Origin: Candidatus Coatesiibacteriota bacterium
Lineage (GTDB): Bacteria > JAFGND01
Reading direction: 5' to 3'
Assembly (NCBI GenBank): GCA_016927185.1
Contig: JAFGND010000023.1
Location: forward strand, 1-64,000
Length of the DNA: 64,000 nucleotides
The translations under genes were made by a program, and so were the position numbers. Below, piece by piece: positions 53,079-61,999 of this stretch. Numbering within the stretch: the first letter of the stretch is position 1; each line of letters starts with the position of its first letter. Under the pieces are notes generated by a model. The model searched no databases. It worked only from the letters and a program-made list of their open reading frames with translations, and had not been told where the DNA came from.

Positions 53079-53378
53079 ATGATAATTGTAAAAATAATGG
53101 GTCCAGTGGTTTCTACATTGAAAACAGATTCTCTGAAGGGTTTTAAGCTTCTTCTAGTTCAAAGACTTGATATTGAATTGAAAGGTGAAAAACAAGCTCT
53201 CGTAGCTGTTGACTTGGTTGATGCCGGGCCTGGGGATATTGCTTTATTTGTTAGCGGTAGCAGTGCAAGGCAGACTACCGAAACACAAAACAAGCCAGTT
53301 GATGGTTTATTAGTTGGCATTGTGGAGCAAATAGAGAAAGAACATAAAGTGATCTATAAAAGAGGAGAAAATGAATAA
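53079..53378 (+). CDS. EutN/CcmL-type microcompartment vertex (BMC-P) protein
   Basis: A 99-residue protein matching the pentameric vertex family of bacterial microcompartments: IIVKIMGPVVSTLKTDSLKG, then KLLLVQRLDI, the LVAVDLVDAGPGD block, FVSGSSARQT and DGLLVGIVEQIE. In microcompartments this protein caps the icosahedral vertices. No hexameric shell (BMC-H) or encapsulated enzyme genes are in the window, so it is an orphan here, a situation also seen in some lineages with a possible other role. It overlaps the next gene by 8 bases and shares its transcript. Confidence 0.9.
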   Translation: MIIVKIMGPVVSTLKTDSLKGFKLLLVQRLDIELKGEKQALVAVDLVDAGPGDIALFVSGSSARQTTETQNKPVDGLLVGIVEQIEKEHKVIYKRGENE

Positions 53379-54375
53379 AAATGATCCTAAGGACATATTA
53401 GGACTTTTTTTTACTATCTCCCAGCAACTTGAATATGCAACGAGTGAGAAGTTTTTTTATGATATAAACCCAGATGAATTTGATTCAATATTGTTCGTGG
53501 GAATGGGTGGCTCAGGAGTTGCAGCGAGAATCATAGCTGAGCTTTTTAACAATAAGTTTAAAACTCCATGGTCTTTCAGTAATGATTATCTTGTCCCTGA
53601 ATGGATAAGTGAAAAAAGCTTAGTTGTTTCAATAAGCCAATCTGGAAATACCGAAGAAGTATATTTTTCAACTGAAGATGCATATAGAAAGAATGCAAAG
53701 ATAATAATTATTACAAGCGGAGGTAATCTTGAGATTCTTGCCAGAAAACTTAATTGCCCAATCATAAAAATTCCACCGGTAATTGCCCCGAGAGGAGCTT
53801 TCGGAAATCTATTTGGTACTTTACTTAATTTTTTAAAACAAATGAAAGTGATTGATGTTGAAACCAAGGAAATAGAAGAGACAATAGCTTTGCTTGAGGA
53901 ATTGAAAAGTGAGTGGACTAAGGATGATAGCTTGCCATGGAGAATAGCAAGATATCTTGAAAAATCTTATCCAATGATATATGGTGAAGAGAATTATATG
54001 AACAGCATTTGTTTCAGATGGGTAACACAATTAAATGAAAATGCCGGGATTCTAGCTCATTTCGCAATGCAGCCGGAGATGTCACATAATGAAATAGTAG
54101 GATGGAGAGACAAGAGTATGCCTGCAAAGATATTGTTTCTTTGCGGTAATCAGGTTCATCCGAGAATAGCATTAAGAAGAGAGATAATGAAGAAAATAAT
54201 TCCCTTCGAATATAAAATGATTTTTCCACCATCAGGATTATTGAAATGGCAGGAAGCCTTTTATTTTCTGCATTTAGGAGATATAGTAAGTGTATATCTT
54301 GCTTATATTAATAATAAAGATCCTTTTGATATAAATGAGATTAGTTGTTTGAAAATGGAAATGGGAAAGAAATAG
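53371..54375 (+). CDS. Bifunctional phosphoglucose/phosphomannose isomerase (SIS-domain)
   Basis: A 334-residue SIS-domain isomerase of the small archaeal/bacterial PGI/PMI type. Markers are SILFVGMGGSGVAA, SISQSGNTEEV, GAFGNLFG and the late NEIVGW. These enzymes interconvert fructose-6-phosphate with glucose-6-phosphate and mannose-6-phosphate. It overlaps the EutN-like gene at its start and is followed by the M20 gene after 5 bases. Confidence 0.88.
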   Translation: MNKNDPKDILGLFFTISQQLEYATSEKFFYDINPDEFDSILFVGMGGSGVAARIIAELFNNKFKTPWSFSNDYLVPEWISEKSLVVSISQSGNTEEVYFSTEDAYRKNAKIIIITSGGNLEILARKLNCPIIKIPPVIAPRGAFGNLFGTLLNFLKQMKVIDVETKEIEETIALLEELKSEWTKDDSLPWRIARYLEKSYPMIYGEENYMNSICFRWVTQLNENAGILAHFAMQPEMSHNEIVGWRDKSMPAKILFLCGNQVHPRIALRREIMKKIIPFEYKMIFPPSGLLKWQEAFYFLHLGDIVSVYLAYINNKDPFDINEISCLKMEMGKK

Positions 54376-54380
54376 GTTTT

Positions 54381-55523
54381 ATGGTAAATACTGATAGATT
54401 ATTGAAGTTATTCATTGAATTATGTTCTATTCCAAGCGAGTCAAAATGTGAACGCGAAATAGCTGAAGTAGTATCAAGAAAAACAAAAAAATTAGCTAAT
54501 GAAATATGGTTTGATGAAGCTCATAAGAAATTTGATGGAAATTGTGGTAATCTTTATATAAAGTATAATGGAAATGTTGATATGCCACCAGTTCTTTTAA
54601 ATGCGCATATAGATACTGTTCCAGTAAAAGGTGAAATAGTTCCAGTTATCCACAATGGAATTGTAAAATCAAAAGGAGATACAATACTGGGAGCTGATGA
54701 TAAGGCTGGAGTTGCAGTAATAATTGAAGTACTGAATACTATAATAGAGAAACAACTTCCCTGCCCTCCACTTGAAATTGTTTTTACTGTTGCAGAAGAA
54801 ATAGGTCTTTTGGGAGCTAAAAATATGGACTACTCTAAACTGAATTCCAGGTATGGGATAAGTCTTGATAGTGCAGAAGTAGAGAAAATAGTTAATGCAG
54901 CACCTTCTCAGCATACATTAAAAGTTGAGATAAAAGGGAAAGCTGCTCATGCTGCAATGAATCCGGAGGAGGGTATTAATGCAATATCCCTGGCTTCAAG
55001 AGCTATATCTATGCTTCCTTGGGGCAGAATTGATGAAGAGACTACTACCAATGTTGGAAAAATTCAGGGAGGAGTTGCTACAAATATTATTCCAGACAGT
55101 ACTATCATAGATATTGAAGTGAGAAGTATGAATAATGATAAATTAGGTAATTTTACAAAGCAGATAGAATCGGTTTTCAAGGATCAGGTTGAAGCTGCCT
55201 GGATAAAGAATGAAAACAAGATACATAGGGCAGATATGAAATTTAAGGTAAATAAGGAATATAGTTCATTCAAGATATCTAGTAAACATAGATTGGTAAA
55301 AGCCTTCTTGAATGCTGGTTGTAAACTGGATATAGCAGTAGAACCAGTAAGGATTGGCGGAGGTAGTGATGCAAATATTTTCAATCAGCATGGAATAGAG
55401 AGTGTAATAATGGGAGTAGGGATGGAAAAATACCATACTTCAGAAGAATTCATTAGAATTTCAGATCTTAACAAAGCAGCCTTTTTGTTGCTTGAAGCAC
55501 TAGCTGCTTTATCTCATAAATAG
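54381..55523 (+). CDS. M20-family metallopeptidase (PepT-like tripeptidase)
   Basis: From the ATG at 54381 the product has 380 residues. The metal-binding segments are LNAHIDTVPV, GADDKAGVAV and TVAEEIGLLGA, and a dimerisation domain (about 180-300) carries HAAMNPEEGINAI. The final RIGGGSDANIF and MEKYHTSEE match PepT-like M20 enzymes, which act on short peptides in the cytoplasm. The upstream in-frame codon at 54345 lies inside the isomerase gene, so the shorter start is preferred. Confidence 0.88.
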   Translation: MVNTDRLLKLFIELCSIPSESKCEREIAEVVSRKTKKLANEIWFDEAHKKFDGNCGNLYIKYNGNVDMPPVLLNAHIDTVPVKGEIVPVIHNGIVKSKGDTILGADDKAGVAVIIEVLNTIIEKQLPCPPLEIVFTVAEEIGLLGAKNMDYSKLNSRYGISLDSAEVEKIVNAAPSQHTLKVEIKGKAAHAAMNPEEGINAISLASRAISMLPWGRIDEETTTNVGKIQGGVATNIIPDSTIIDIEVRSMNNDKLGNFTKQIESVFKDQVEAAWIKNENKIHRADMKFKVNKEYSSFKISSKHRLVKAFLNAGCKLDIAVEPVRIGGGSDANIFNQHGIESVIMGVGMEKYHTSEEFIRISDLNKAAFLLLEALAALSHK

Positions 55524-55532
55524 GAGTTTAAC

Positions 55533-56465
55533 GTGGAGCTGGTATTCTGGGGCACCAGCGAGTTTTGTATTCCAACATTAAAAGCTTTATTTGAAGATAG
55601 TTTTTTCAGAATTAAAGCGATAATTACTCATCCAGATACTATTTGTAATAGGGGATACAAATCTCACTCTTGTCCTGTCAAGAAATTTGGTATAGACCAC
55701 AACATAAGAATACTTGAACCAAGTAAGCCATCAAGCAAGCTTTTCATAGAACAGAATATTGAACATCTAGCTGTAGATGCATATGTTGTAATTAGCTATG
55801 GTTATATTTTGAAAAAAAGGCTTCTAGATATACCCAAGCTTGGAGCTATTAATCTTCATCCTTCACTTTTACCAAAATATAGAGGACCAGCTCCAATTTC
55901 ATGGGCTTTGATTAATGGTGAAAAGAAAACAGGACTGACCACTTTCATACTCAATGATAAGGTTGATTCTGGTGAGATTTTGTTGCAAAAGGAAGTAGAT
56001 ATTTTTCAAGATGAAACTTATGGGGAACTTGAAGCAAGATTATCATTTTTAGGAAGCAAATATGTTGTAGAATCGCTAAAAAGGCTTATCGATGGTAGTA
56101 TTACACCCCAAAAGCAGGATGATTCATTAGTCAGCTTTGCCCCTAAGATAGACAAGCAAATGGTTAAGATAGACTGGAATAAAACAAGCAATAACATTTT
56201 TAATTTCATAAGAGGACTATCTCCCAAATATAAACCATTCACATATATGGAAGATAAAAGAATAAATATTTATAAAGTACTTAAAACAGATTTAGATATA
56301 AGTCTCTTCCCTGGGGAATGCAGGGTAATTGCCAGACAATTATATATAGGAACTTCGGATAAGCCTCTTGAAATTATGACTTTACAGATTGAATCCAAAA
56401 AGATTCTACCTTCAAGTGAATTCCTAAAAGGATATCCCAATATATCAGGGAAAGTACTCAGATAA
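55533..56465 (+). CDS. fmt: Methionyl-tRNA formyltransferase
   Basis: Formylates initiator Met-tRNA. The 310-residue protein starts at a GTG (MELVFWGTSEFCIPTL), has the catalytic INLHPSLLPKYRGPAPISWAL region and the D-x-G pair VDSGEILLQ, and an OB-fold C-terminal domain (about 205-310). The PS-type loop and the metal-independent core are typical. Peptide deformylase is not alongside it. The next gene starts directly after its stop. Confidence 0.93.
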   Translation: MELVFWGTSEFCIPTLKALFEDSFFRIKAIITHPDTICNRGYKSHSCPVKKFGIDHNIRILEPSKPSSKLFIEQNIEHLAVDAYVVISYGYILKKRLLDIPKLGAINLHPSLLPKYRGPAPISWALINGEKKTGLTTFILNDKVDSGEILLQKEVDIFQDETYGELEARLSFLGSKYVVESLKRLIDGSITPQKQDDSLVSFAPKIDKQMVKIDWNKTSNNIFNFIRGLSPKYKPFTYMEDKRINIYKVLKTDLDISLFPGECRVIARQLYIGTSDKPLEIMTLQIESKKILPSSEFLKGYPNISGKVLR

Positions 56466-57638
56466 ATGATACAAATATTTGAAATTATTGGAATAATAAG
56501 CATGTTTACCTTGTTTTACATTTACTTAGGGTACCCAGTTATTTTATACATGCTAAGCCTTTTCAAGAAAAAAGAGGATATCAATGAAATAAACATAACT
56601 CAATCAGGGATAAGTATAATAATCCCAGTTCATAATGAAGAGGAAATTATTGAGAAGAAGATAGAAGATACAATAAATGTCTCTAATGATATAACCGAAA
56701 GGGAGATTATTATAGTTGATGATGCATCAAATGATAACACTTCAAAAATCTGTAAGAATTACTCAGAACAATATCCGTTTATCAAATTAAAAACCTTTGA
56801 TTGCAGAGGAGGCAAGACAAGAAGTATTAATTATGGTACTGCCATTTCCACTCATGAATTCATACTTTATACTGATGCTAATATATTCCTCAAGGGAAGT
56901 GATCTGCTAAAAACGCTTTCCTTATTTACTGATGAAAAAGTTGGTTGCATATGTGGAGAGAAAAGACCTATACAGATGGTTATATCGGGAACAGGAAAAG
57001 GAGTTGGTTTTTATGCAAGATGGGAGTGGTTTGTTAAATCACTGGAAAGCAAGATAGATAGTGTTGTAGGAGCTGATGGTGGTTTATTCATGATAAGAAA
57101 AAGACTATTCACAGCACTTCCTGAAGATGTTATAGACGATTTTACTACAAGTCTCAATATCAGAATAAAGGGATATAAAATAATTCTGTCTACATATCTC
57201 CTCGGAATGGAGCCTGCTACAACAAATTACAAGGAGGAATTCATTTCTAAAGTAAGAGTTATTTCAAGAGCCTGGAAAGGTTTTTTATATTCATATAGAG
57301 TGTTATATTTCTGGAAATATCCTGTTTTTACCTGGGAATTCATTTCTCATAAAATATTAAGATGGTTGAGTCCTTTTTTCATGTTATGTTTATTGTTAAT
57401 AGTACCAGTCTCTTTTAATAATATATACTTTATGCCTTTTTCATTATTATATATTATTTTTTTAATTCTATCTTTTCTTGGTTATTTATCTGAAAAAAAC
57501 AAAAGAAGAAATAGATTTCTTTCAGTTCCATTTTATTTTTGTTTAGTTAATTTTGCTGCGATAAACGGGTTAGCAAGATTCTTGATGGGAAAAAGCAATG
57601 TAATCTGGCAGAAAAGTCAGTCTTCAAGGAAGTTTTAA
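56466..57638 (+). CDS. Family 2 glycosyltransferase, membrane-bound
   Basis: A 390-residue protein: an N-terminal membrane segment (about 8-28), a GT-A domain with IIIPVHNEEEII (about 50-61), VDDASNDNT, LYTDANIF (DxD-like metal site) and GADGGLFMIRK, then DDFTTSLNIR, R-x2-RAWKG and three C-terminal membrane segments. Members polymerise or transfer sugars to lipid carriers. The gene starts immediately after fmt and is followed by der after two bases, so it is part of the housekeeping run. Confidence 0.85.
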   Translation: MIQIFEIIGIISMFTLFYIYLGYPVILYMLSLFKKKEDINEINITQSGISIIIPVHNEEEIIEKKIEDTINVSNDITEREIIIVDDASNDNTSKICKNYSEQYPFIKLKTFDCRGGKTRSINYGTAISTHEFILYTDANIFLKGSDLLKTLSLFTDEKVGCICGEKRPIQMVISGTGKGVGFYARWEWFVKSLESKIDSVVGADGGLFMIRKRLFTALPEDVIDDFTTSLNIRIKGYKIILSTYLLGMEPATTNYKEEFISKVRVISRAWKGFLYSYRVLYFWKYPVFTWEFISHKILRWLSPFFMLCLLLIVPVSFNNIYFMPFSLLYIIFLILSFLGYLSEKNKRRNRFLSVPFYFCLVNFAAINGLARFLMGKSNVIWQKSQSSRKF

Positions 57639-57640
57639 TA

Positions 57641-58945
57641 ATGACTAAGGTCGTATCAATTATAGGCAGACCCAATGTTGGTAAGAGCAGTATTTTCAAT
57701 GCACTCTTAAGGAAGAGAGTATCAATAACATCTGAAATCCCAGGCGTAACAAGAGACAGGATTTATCAGAAACTGATGTTAGATAAAGGATGGATATGGC
57801 TTGTTGATACAGGTGGTTTTATGCCAGAACGAAATGCAGTTGATCCTCTTGCGAAAAAGGTCTTGAATCAAATTGAAGATGCTATTGAGGAAAGCGATCT
57901 TTGTTTGTTCATTGCAGATTCTGAATGTGAGGTAACTGACCAGGATATTCAGCTTGCAAATCTTCTTTTGAGAAAGCAGAAACAGATCTGGCTTATAGTC
58001 AATAAAATAGACAGAGTCCAGGATATCTCTTCTTTTTATAGACTAGGTTTAGGAGAACCATTTGGAGTTAGTGCTATACAAAGGAGTAACATAAGCAGAC
58101 TTCTCGAGAAGCTGAATATTTTTGCTGAAGAGACTCCATTCAAATATCAGCATGAACTTACAACTATTGCCTGTTTTGGTAAACCCAATGTAGGGAAATC
58201 ATCATTAATAAACAGGATTATTGGTGAAGAGAGAGTCATAGTATCAGAAATTCCTGGTACTACAAGGGACAGGATACAGATACCATTCAAATATAATAAT
58301 AAGGATCTTGTTTTGCTTGATACTGCAGGAATCAGGAAAAAAAGCAAATTAAAAGACCAACTTGAGTTTTTGTCTTTCATAAGAACATTGAAGGCAATTC
58401 CCATGACAGACATAGGAATACTTCTCCTTGATGCAGAAACTGGTATGACATCATATGAAATAGACATATGTCAGGAACTCGTTCAGGCATTCAAAGCTAT
58501 AGTTTTGGTTTTCAACAAAATAGACCTTGTCAGCCATGACAAAGCAAGATTGAATTATTTGAAATCTGAAATTGTATCATGGATCCCCTTTTTCCCATAT
58601 ATAAAACCATTTTTTGTTTCCGCTAAAACAGGAAGAGGAATTGAAAAAATAATCAAAGCTTCACTTGAAGCAGAACAAAGAAGAAAACAAAGGATTTCAA
58701 CTTCTGAATTACAGAATTTTCTGAAGAAGGTTATTAATCATTACAATCCTCCTGTTGGAAAATTCGGTAGAAAAATAAAAATTGGTTTTTTGCAGCAATC
58801 TGATTCAGATATTCCTCATTTCATTTTTTTCGGAAGGCATCTTGCTGATTTACAGGAAAATTATAAGAGGTATTTGAGAGGACAGTTTTATAAGAGTTTC
58901 GATTTTGTTAATGTTCCAATAAAGATTGATTTCAGAGAAGAATAA
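57641..58945 (+). CDS. der: Ribosome-assembly GTPase Der (EngA)
   Basis: Two consecutive GTPase domains plus a KH-like domain, 434 residues. G1 motifs are GRPNVGKSSI (8-17) and GKPNVGKSSL, G3 motifs DTGGF and DTAGI, G4 motifs NKID (both), and the C-terminal KH-like end has the FGRHLADLQENYKRYL pattern. Needed for 50S subunit maturation. Convergent with the following minus-strand gene. Confidence 0.96.
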   Translation: MTKVVSIIGRPNVGKSSIFNALLRKRVSITSEIPGVTRDRIYQKLMLDKGWIWLVDTGGFMPERNAVDPLAKKVLNQIEDAIEESDLCLFIADSECEVTDQDIQLANLLLRKQKQIWLIVNKIDRVQDISSFYRLGLGEPFGVSAIQRSNISRLLEKLNIFAEETPFKYQHELTTIACFGKPNVGKSSLINRIIGEERVIVSEIPGTTRDRIQIPFKYNNKDLVLLDTAGIRKKSKLKDQLEFLSFIRTLKAIPMTDIGILLLDAETGMTSYEIDICQELVQAFKAIVLVFNKIDLVSHDKARLNYLKSEIVSWIPFFPYIKPFFVSAKTGRGIEKIIKASLEAEQRRKQRISTSELQNFLKKVINHYNPPVGKFGRKIKIGFLQQSDSDIPHFIFFGRHLADLQENYKRYLRGQFYKSFDFVNVPIKIDFREE

Positions 58946-58946
58946 A

Positions 58947-59861
58947 CTAGAAGTTCTCTTTGTTAATACTATGGTAACTCCAAACAAGCCTGTCTATTGA
59001 ACCTTTATCATGTCCGTTTGTTATTGATTTCCAGCCATTGTTACTTTCATTCCATAGGAGTTTGTATTTCTCTCCAATCTTATATTCGCTTAATTTTGGT
59101 ATAGCTCTTTCAAATCTAAATAAAAATCCTAGCCATTCAATCATAATATTATACTTATCAGCAAGATAAATGAAGTATTTTTTTGTTTTTTCAGCCTGTT
59201 TCATTTCCTGGATTTCATATAGAGATTTGAGAATTGAAGACAGAAATGGAGTGAAAAAAGGATTGTTTGAAGAAGGGATTTCAAAATCTATCTTGTTCTT
59301 CTTGAAAACTGCAACAACAGGGAATCCTGTTGAAGGATAAAAATCTAGCCATATTAAATCTGGTTGAAATCCATATTGAAGCGAAACAAATAGAGAATTT
59401 GATCTCAAGAAACTCAAGCTTTCATCTACAAGAAATAACTTCGATTTATATTGCCGATCCTTCATTGCCTCAAAATGCTGGTTGATATCAATATTATATG
59501 CAGGCAGGGAATCCTCCCATACTAAATTGGAGCAATCATCAGGATATAGGGGAAGATGTAATTTCACAAGACAATCACTTTTTCCTTGAATCTTGGCCCA
59601 TGCCCTGAATAACAAAGTTGCAGCTTCAGATTTAGAAGGATAGAAGCATATTTCATAACCTTCAATTCTTCGTCTAAACCATTCTTTTAAGTGAGTTAGA
59701 TAAGGATCTTTTTCGTCCCAATTACCTAATGAGAGAGTGTTTTTGAAAGTTTTTGTAATTACTGGATTTCTATAACCAAGTAAGGGGATGAAAGGAGAAA
59801 AGCTTAGCCACTTTGTCCCCTCAATATCATATAATCTGCATTCTCTATATCTCTTGAACAT
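58947..59861 (-). CDS. Class III aminotransferase-like protein lacking the PLP lysine
   Basis: A 304-residue protein. Its N-terminus (YDIEGTKWLSFSPFIPLLGY) matches the substrate-binding opening of class III aminotransferases/glutamate-1-semialdehyde aminomutases, and PSKSEAATLLFRAWAK matches the NSGTEA-type PLP phosphate region. VDESLSFLRSNSLFV and YGFQPDLIWLDF correspond to the DE-x2-GFGR and PD-x3-LGK blocks. At the place of the Schiff-base lysine the sequence reads LDFYPSTGFPV. The protein is also about 100 residues shorter than the family norm. It overlaps the start of lpxH by 17 bases. It is a likely non-catalytic paralog or a degenerate gene. Confidence 0.55.
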   Translation of the reverse strand: MFKRYRECRLYDIEGTKWLSFSPFIPLLGYRNPVITKTFKNTLSLGNWDEKDPYLTHLKEWFRRRIEGYEICFYPSKSEAATLLFRAWAKIQGKSDCLVKLHLPLYPDDCSNLVWEDSLPAYNIDINQHFEAMKDRQYKSKLFLVDESLSFLRSNSLFVSLQYGFQPDLIWLDFYPSTGFPVVAVFKKNKIDFEIPSSNNPFFTPFLSSILKSLYEIQEMKQAEKTKKYFIYLADKYNIMIEWLGFLFRFERAIPKLSEYKIGEKYKLLWNESNNGWKSITNGHDKGSIDRLVWSYHSINKENF

Positions 59862-60636
59862 TATTTTCTTTCTTTTCCAATATTACTTTTTTAAGCTCCC
59901 TGAACTTAAGCATTTCGTTTTCAATATAGGCTATTTGCTGTATCAAATTCAATCCATCAAAACTAACAAATGAGAAATTCTTGATCCAGTCACCAAGTGA
60001 GAAATAATGGCTTGAATTTCCTATCTTTTCATAAACAGGATTATGATAATGACCTAAAAGAAATATTTCATATCCATTTTCAGAAAGATCTTCAAGATTT
60101 TTAAAAAACCTGATCCCCGGTTTTTTTTGTTCTGTGTAAGTCCTTGAAATACCAGAAAATATATATGCACCGTATAAACCTGCATCTGGATGAATGAGGC
60201 TGAAAACAAAAGATATTATCCTTGATCTTAATATTTTCTTCAATATTTGATACCCTATATCATCTGACATAAGTTCATCTCCATGTGAAACATAGATTTT
60301 ATAACCATTCAGACTGATTGCAAGTGGTCCTTTTTCAACCAAGAATCCGCTATTTGTTAAAAAACCATTAATGGCAAAATCATGATTCCCATCTAAAATT
60401 ATTATTTTACAGCCATTTGATTCCATTTCTTTCAAGAGAAAAATCAAGTCTAAACCCTTTTTGGGAACAGCATTCTTGTACTCAAACCAGAAATCGAAGG
60501 TGTCACCAGCTAGATATAACTGAGTTGCATCTTTCTTGATTTTTCTCAAAAACTGTATGATCATCCCTGATCTTAATTCATGATCAACGTTTTTCCATGA
60601 AGCTCCCCAATGAAAGTCTGAAAGAAAATATATCAT
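59845..60636 (-). CDS. lpxH: UDP-2,3-diacylglucosamine diphosphatase-like protein (LpxH family)
   Basis: Hydrolyses UDP-2,3-diacylglucosamine to lipid X in lipid A synthesis. The 263-residue metallophosphoesterase has FLSDFHWG (Asp7, His9), the LpxH-typical LAGDTFDFWFEY, LDGNHDF, SHGDEL and LGHYHNP motifs. It is soluble or peripheral. Its presence supports an outer membrane with lipid A. The gene is first in a minus-strand pair with the aminotransferase-like protein, which it overlaps. Confidence 0.88.
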   Translation of the reverse strand: MIYFLSDFHWGASWKNVDHELRSGMIIQFLRKIKKDATQLYLAGDTFDFWFEYKNAVPKKGLDLIFLLKEMESNGCKIIILDGNHDFAINGFLTNSGFLVEKGPLAISLNGYKIYVSHGDELMSDDIGYQILKKILRSRIISFVFSLIHPDAGLYGAYIFSGISRTYTEQKKPGIRFFKNLEDLSENGYEIFLLGHYHNPVYEKIGNSSHYFSLGDWIKNFSFVSFDGLNLIQQIAYIENEMLKFRELKKVILEKKENNVQEI

Positions 60637-60969
60637 TTTGTAAATCTGATTTTTAAACTGCTTTTAATACGTCAAGCATAAAGGTAAATTGAATAATTGA
60701 TGGAGCAAATCTATCCAGAAAGCATCATCATCTTTATTGTCTTGCAAGATCAAGAATTTCGTTGGCAGAACAAAACATTAACCAGAAGAAAAGAGGCTAT
60801 AATTTGATAGAAATAAATATAGAATTGTATGCATGATAAAGATATTTTGATGATAGATGAAAGTATTCTAAATCCTTGACAGAAAAGCGCATTTTTTAAA
60901 CCTCATTCTTTAGTTTTTGCATCTTTTTAATGAATAACAATCTGACTTCGTCGGATAAGGAGGTTATTT
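60637..60969. other. 333-base divergent intergenic region between lpxH and rplS
   Basis: I find no gene, tRNA or strong repeat here. A TTGACA box lies at 60876-60881 on the plus strand, but no good -10 hexamer follows at normal spacing. AAGGAGG at 60957-60963 is the ribosome site of rplS. The remainder is AT-rich sequence that presumably holds promoters of both flanking genes. Confidence 0.5.
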
Positions 60970-61392
60970 GTGAACAGCTTAATAAAGCATATTGAAGACC
61001 AGTATAAACGAAAATTAGATAAATTCAATATTGGGGATACAGTCAAGGTTGCATATAAAGTAAAAGAAGGGGATAAAGAGAGAATTCAGATATTTCAAGG
61101 GATAGTAATATCTCAATCAGGTGGAGGTATGGGAGAGACCTTTACAGTTAGGAAAATTTCTGCAGGTATAGGTGTTGAACGTATTTTTCCAATCAATAGC
61201 CCCTGGATAGAAAGTGTAAAAGTATCCAGATATGGAAGAGTAAGAAGAGCTAAATTGTTCTTTTTAAGAGAAAGAAAAGGCAAAAAAGCTAAGGTTCCTG
61301 AAGCCAAGAGATTTGAAGTTGAAAGAAAAACAGAGAAAAAGACACGTCGTCGCGGTAAAATCACCCGTGCAAGTGAGGAAGAAAAGAATTAA
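60970..61392 (+). CDS. rplS: 50S ribosomal protein L19
   Basis: Starts at GTG, six bases after AAGGAGG. The 140-residue protein has the L19 core: [60 protein letters not shown] and [21 protein letters not shown]. The last 30 residues are a Lys/Arg/Glu-rich extension beyond the usual end near KxxKVPE. The common upstream partners (rpsP, rimM, trmD) are not here. Its end overlaps the rnhB frame. Confidence 0.96.
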   Translation: MNSLIKHIEDQYKRKLDKFNIGDTVKVAYKVKEGDKERIQIFQGIVISQSGGGMGETFTVRKISAGIGVERIFPINSPWIESVKVSRYGRVRRAKLFFLRERKGKKAKVPEAKRFEVERKTEKKTRRRGKITRASEEEKN

Positions 61393-61999
61393 TGGCTTCT
61401 CTTCAATCGAAAGAGAGCTTTTTGATAATGGATGCATACATATTGCAGGGGTTGACGAAGTAGGAAGAGGATCTATTGCAGGTCCTGTGGTTGCTTCAAT
61501 AGTGATCCTTGATGAAAACTGTAAACTTGATGGAATAGCGGACTCAAAATTACTAACTCTTAACGAAAGACTGAAAGCATATAAAATAATAATGGAAAGC
61601 TCAATTGCTGTTGCTGTCAGTAGTGTAAATTCAGATGTTATTGACAAGATAAACATAAGAAATGCAACTTTACTGGCAATGAAAAAAGCTATTGGAAAAC
61701 TTAGTATAGAACCTGATTTCATAGTATTTGATGGAAGAGACACTGTAAATCTCAGTAAGAATGAAAAAGCTGTAATAAAGGGAGACAGAATTTGCCTGAC
61801 AGTTGCAGCTGCCTCTATAGTTGCAAAAGTAATAAGAGACAATATTTTAATATCTTATGAAAAGAGATACCCAGGTTATGGATTTGCAAAACATAAGGGA
61901 TATGGTACATTACAGCATAAGAAAGCTATTAGCGAAAATGGACTTTGCCCTATTCATAGAATTAGTTTCTGTAGTTTCATTCAGCCAGAATTATGTTAA
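61313..61999 (+). CDS. rnhB: Ribonuclease HII
   Basis: Removes RNA from RNA-DNA hybrids, including single ribonucleotides. The core has [19 protein letters not shown] (catalytic Asp and Glu), VFDGRD, the [12 protein letters not shown] block and the ending [14 protein letters not shown], full for family II. The start is not clear: TTG 61313 gives 228 residues but lies well inside rplS; GTG 61367 or 61373 gives about 210 and fits family length better. Confidence 0.93.
   Translation: MKLKEKQRKRHVVAVKSPVQVRKKRINGFSSIERELFDNGCIHIAGVDEVGRGSIAGPVVASIVILDENCKLDGIADSKLLTLNERLKAYKIIMESSIAVAVSSVNSDVIDKINIRNATLLAMKKAIGKLSIEPDFIVFDGRDTVNLSKNEKAVIKGDRICLTVAAASIVAKVIRDNILISYEKRYPGYGFAKHKGYGTLQHKKAISENGLCPIHRISFCSFIQPELC

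Noticed and set aside
53079-53378. D-aminoacyl-tRNA deacylase for the short gene after the conjugation operon
   Set aside because: The length is too short and the AVDLVDAGPGD and GSSARQ blocks are those of EutN/CcmL.
60876-60900. Promoter for rplS from the TTGACA box
   Set aside because: No acceptable -10 hexamer is found 15 to 19 bases downstream.
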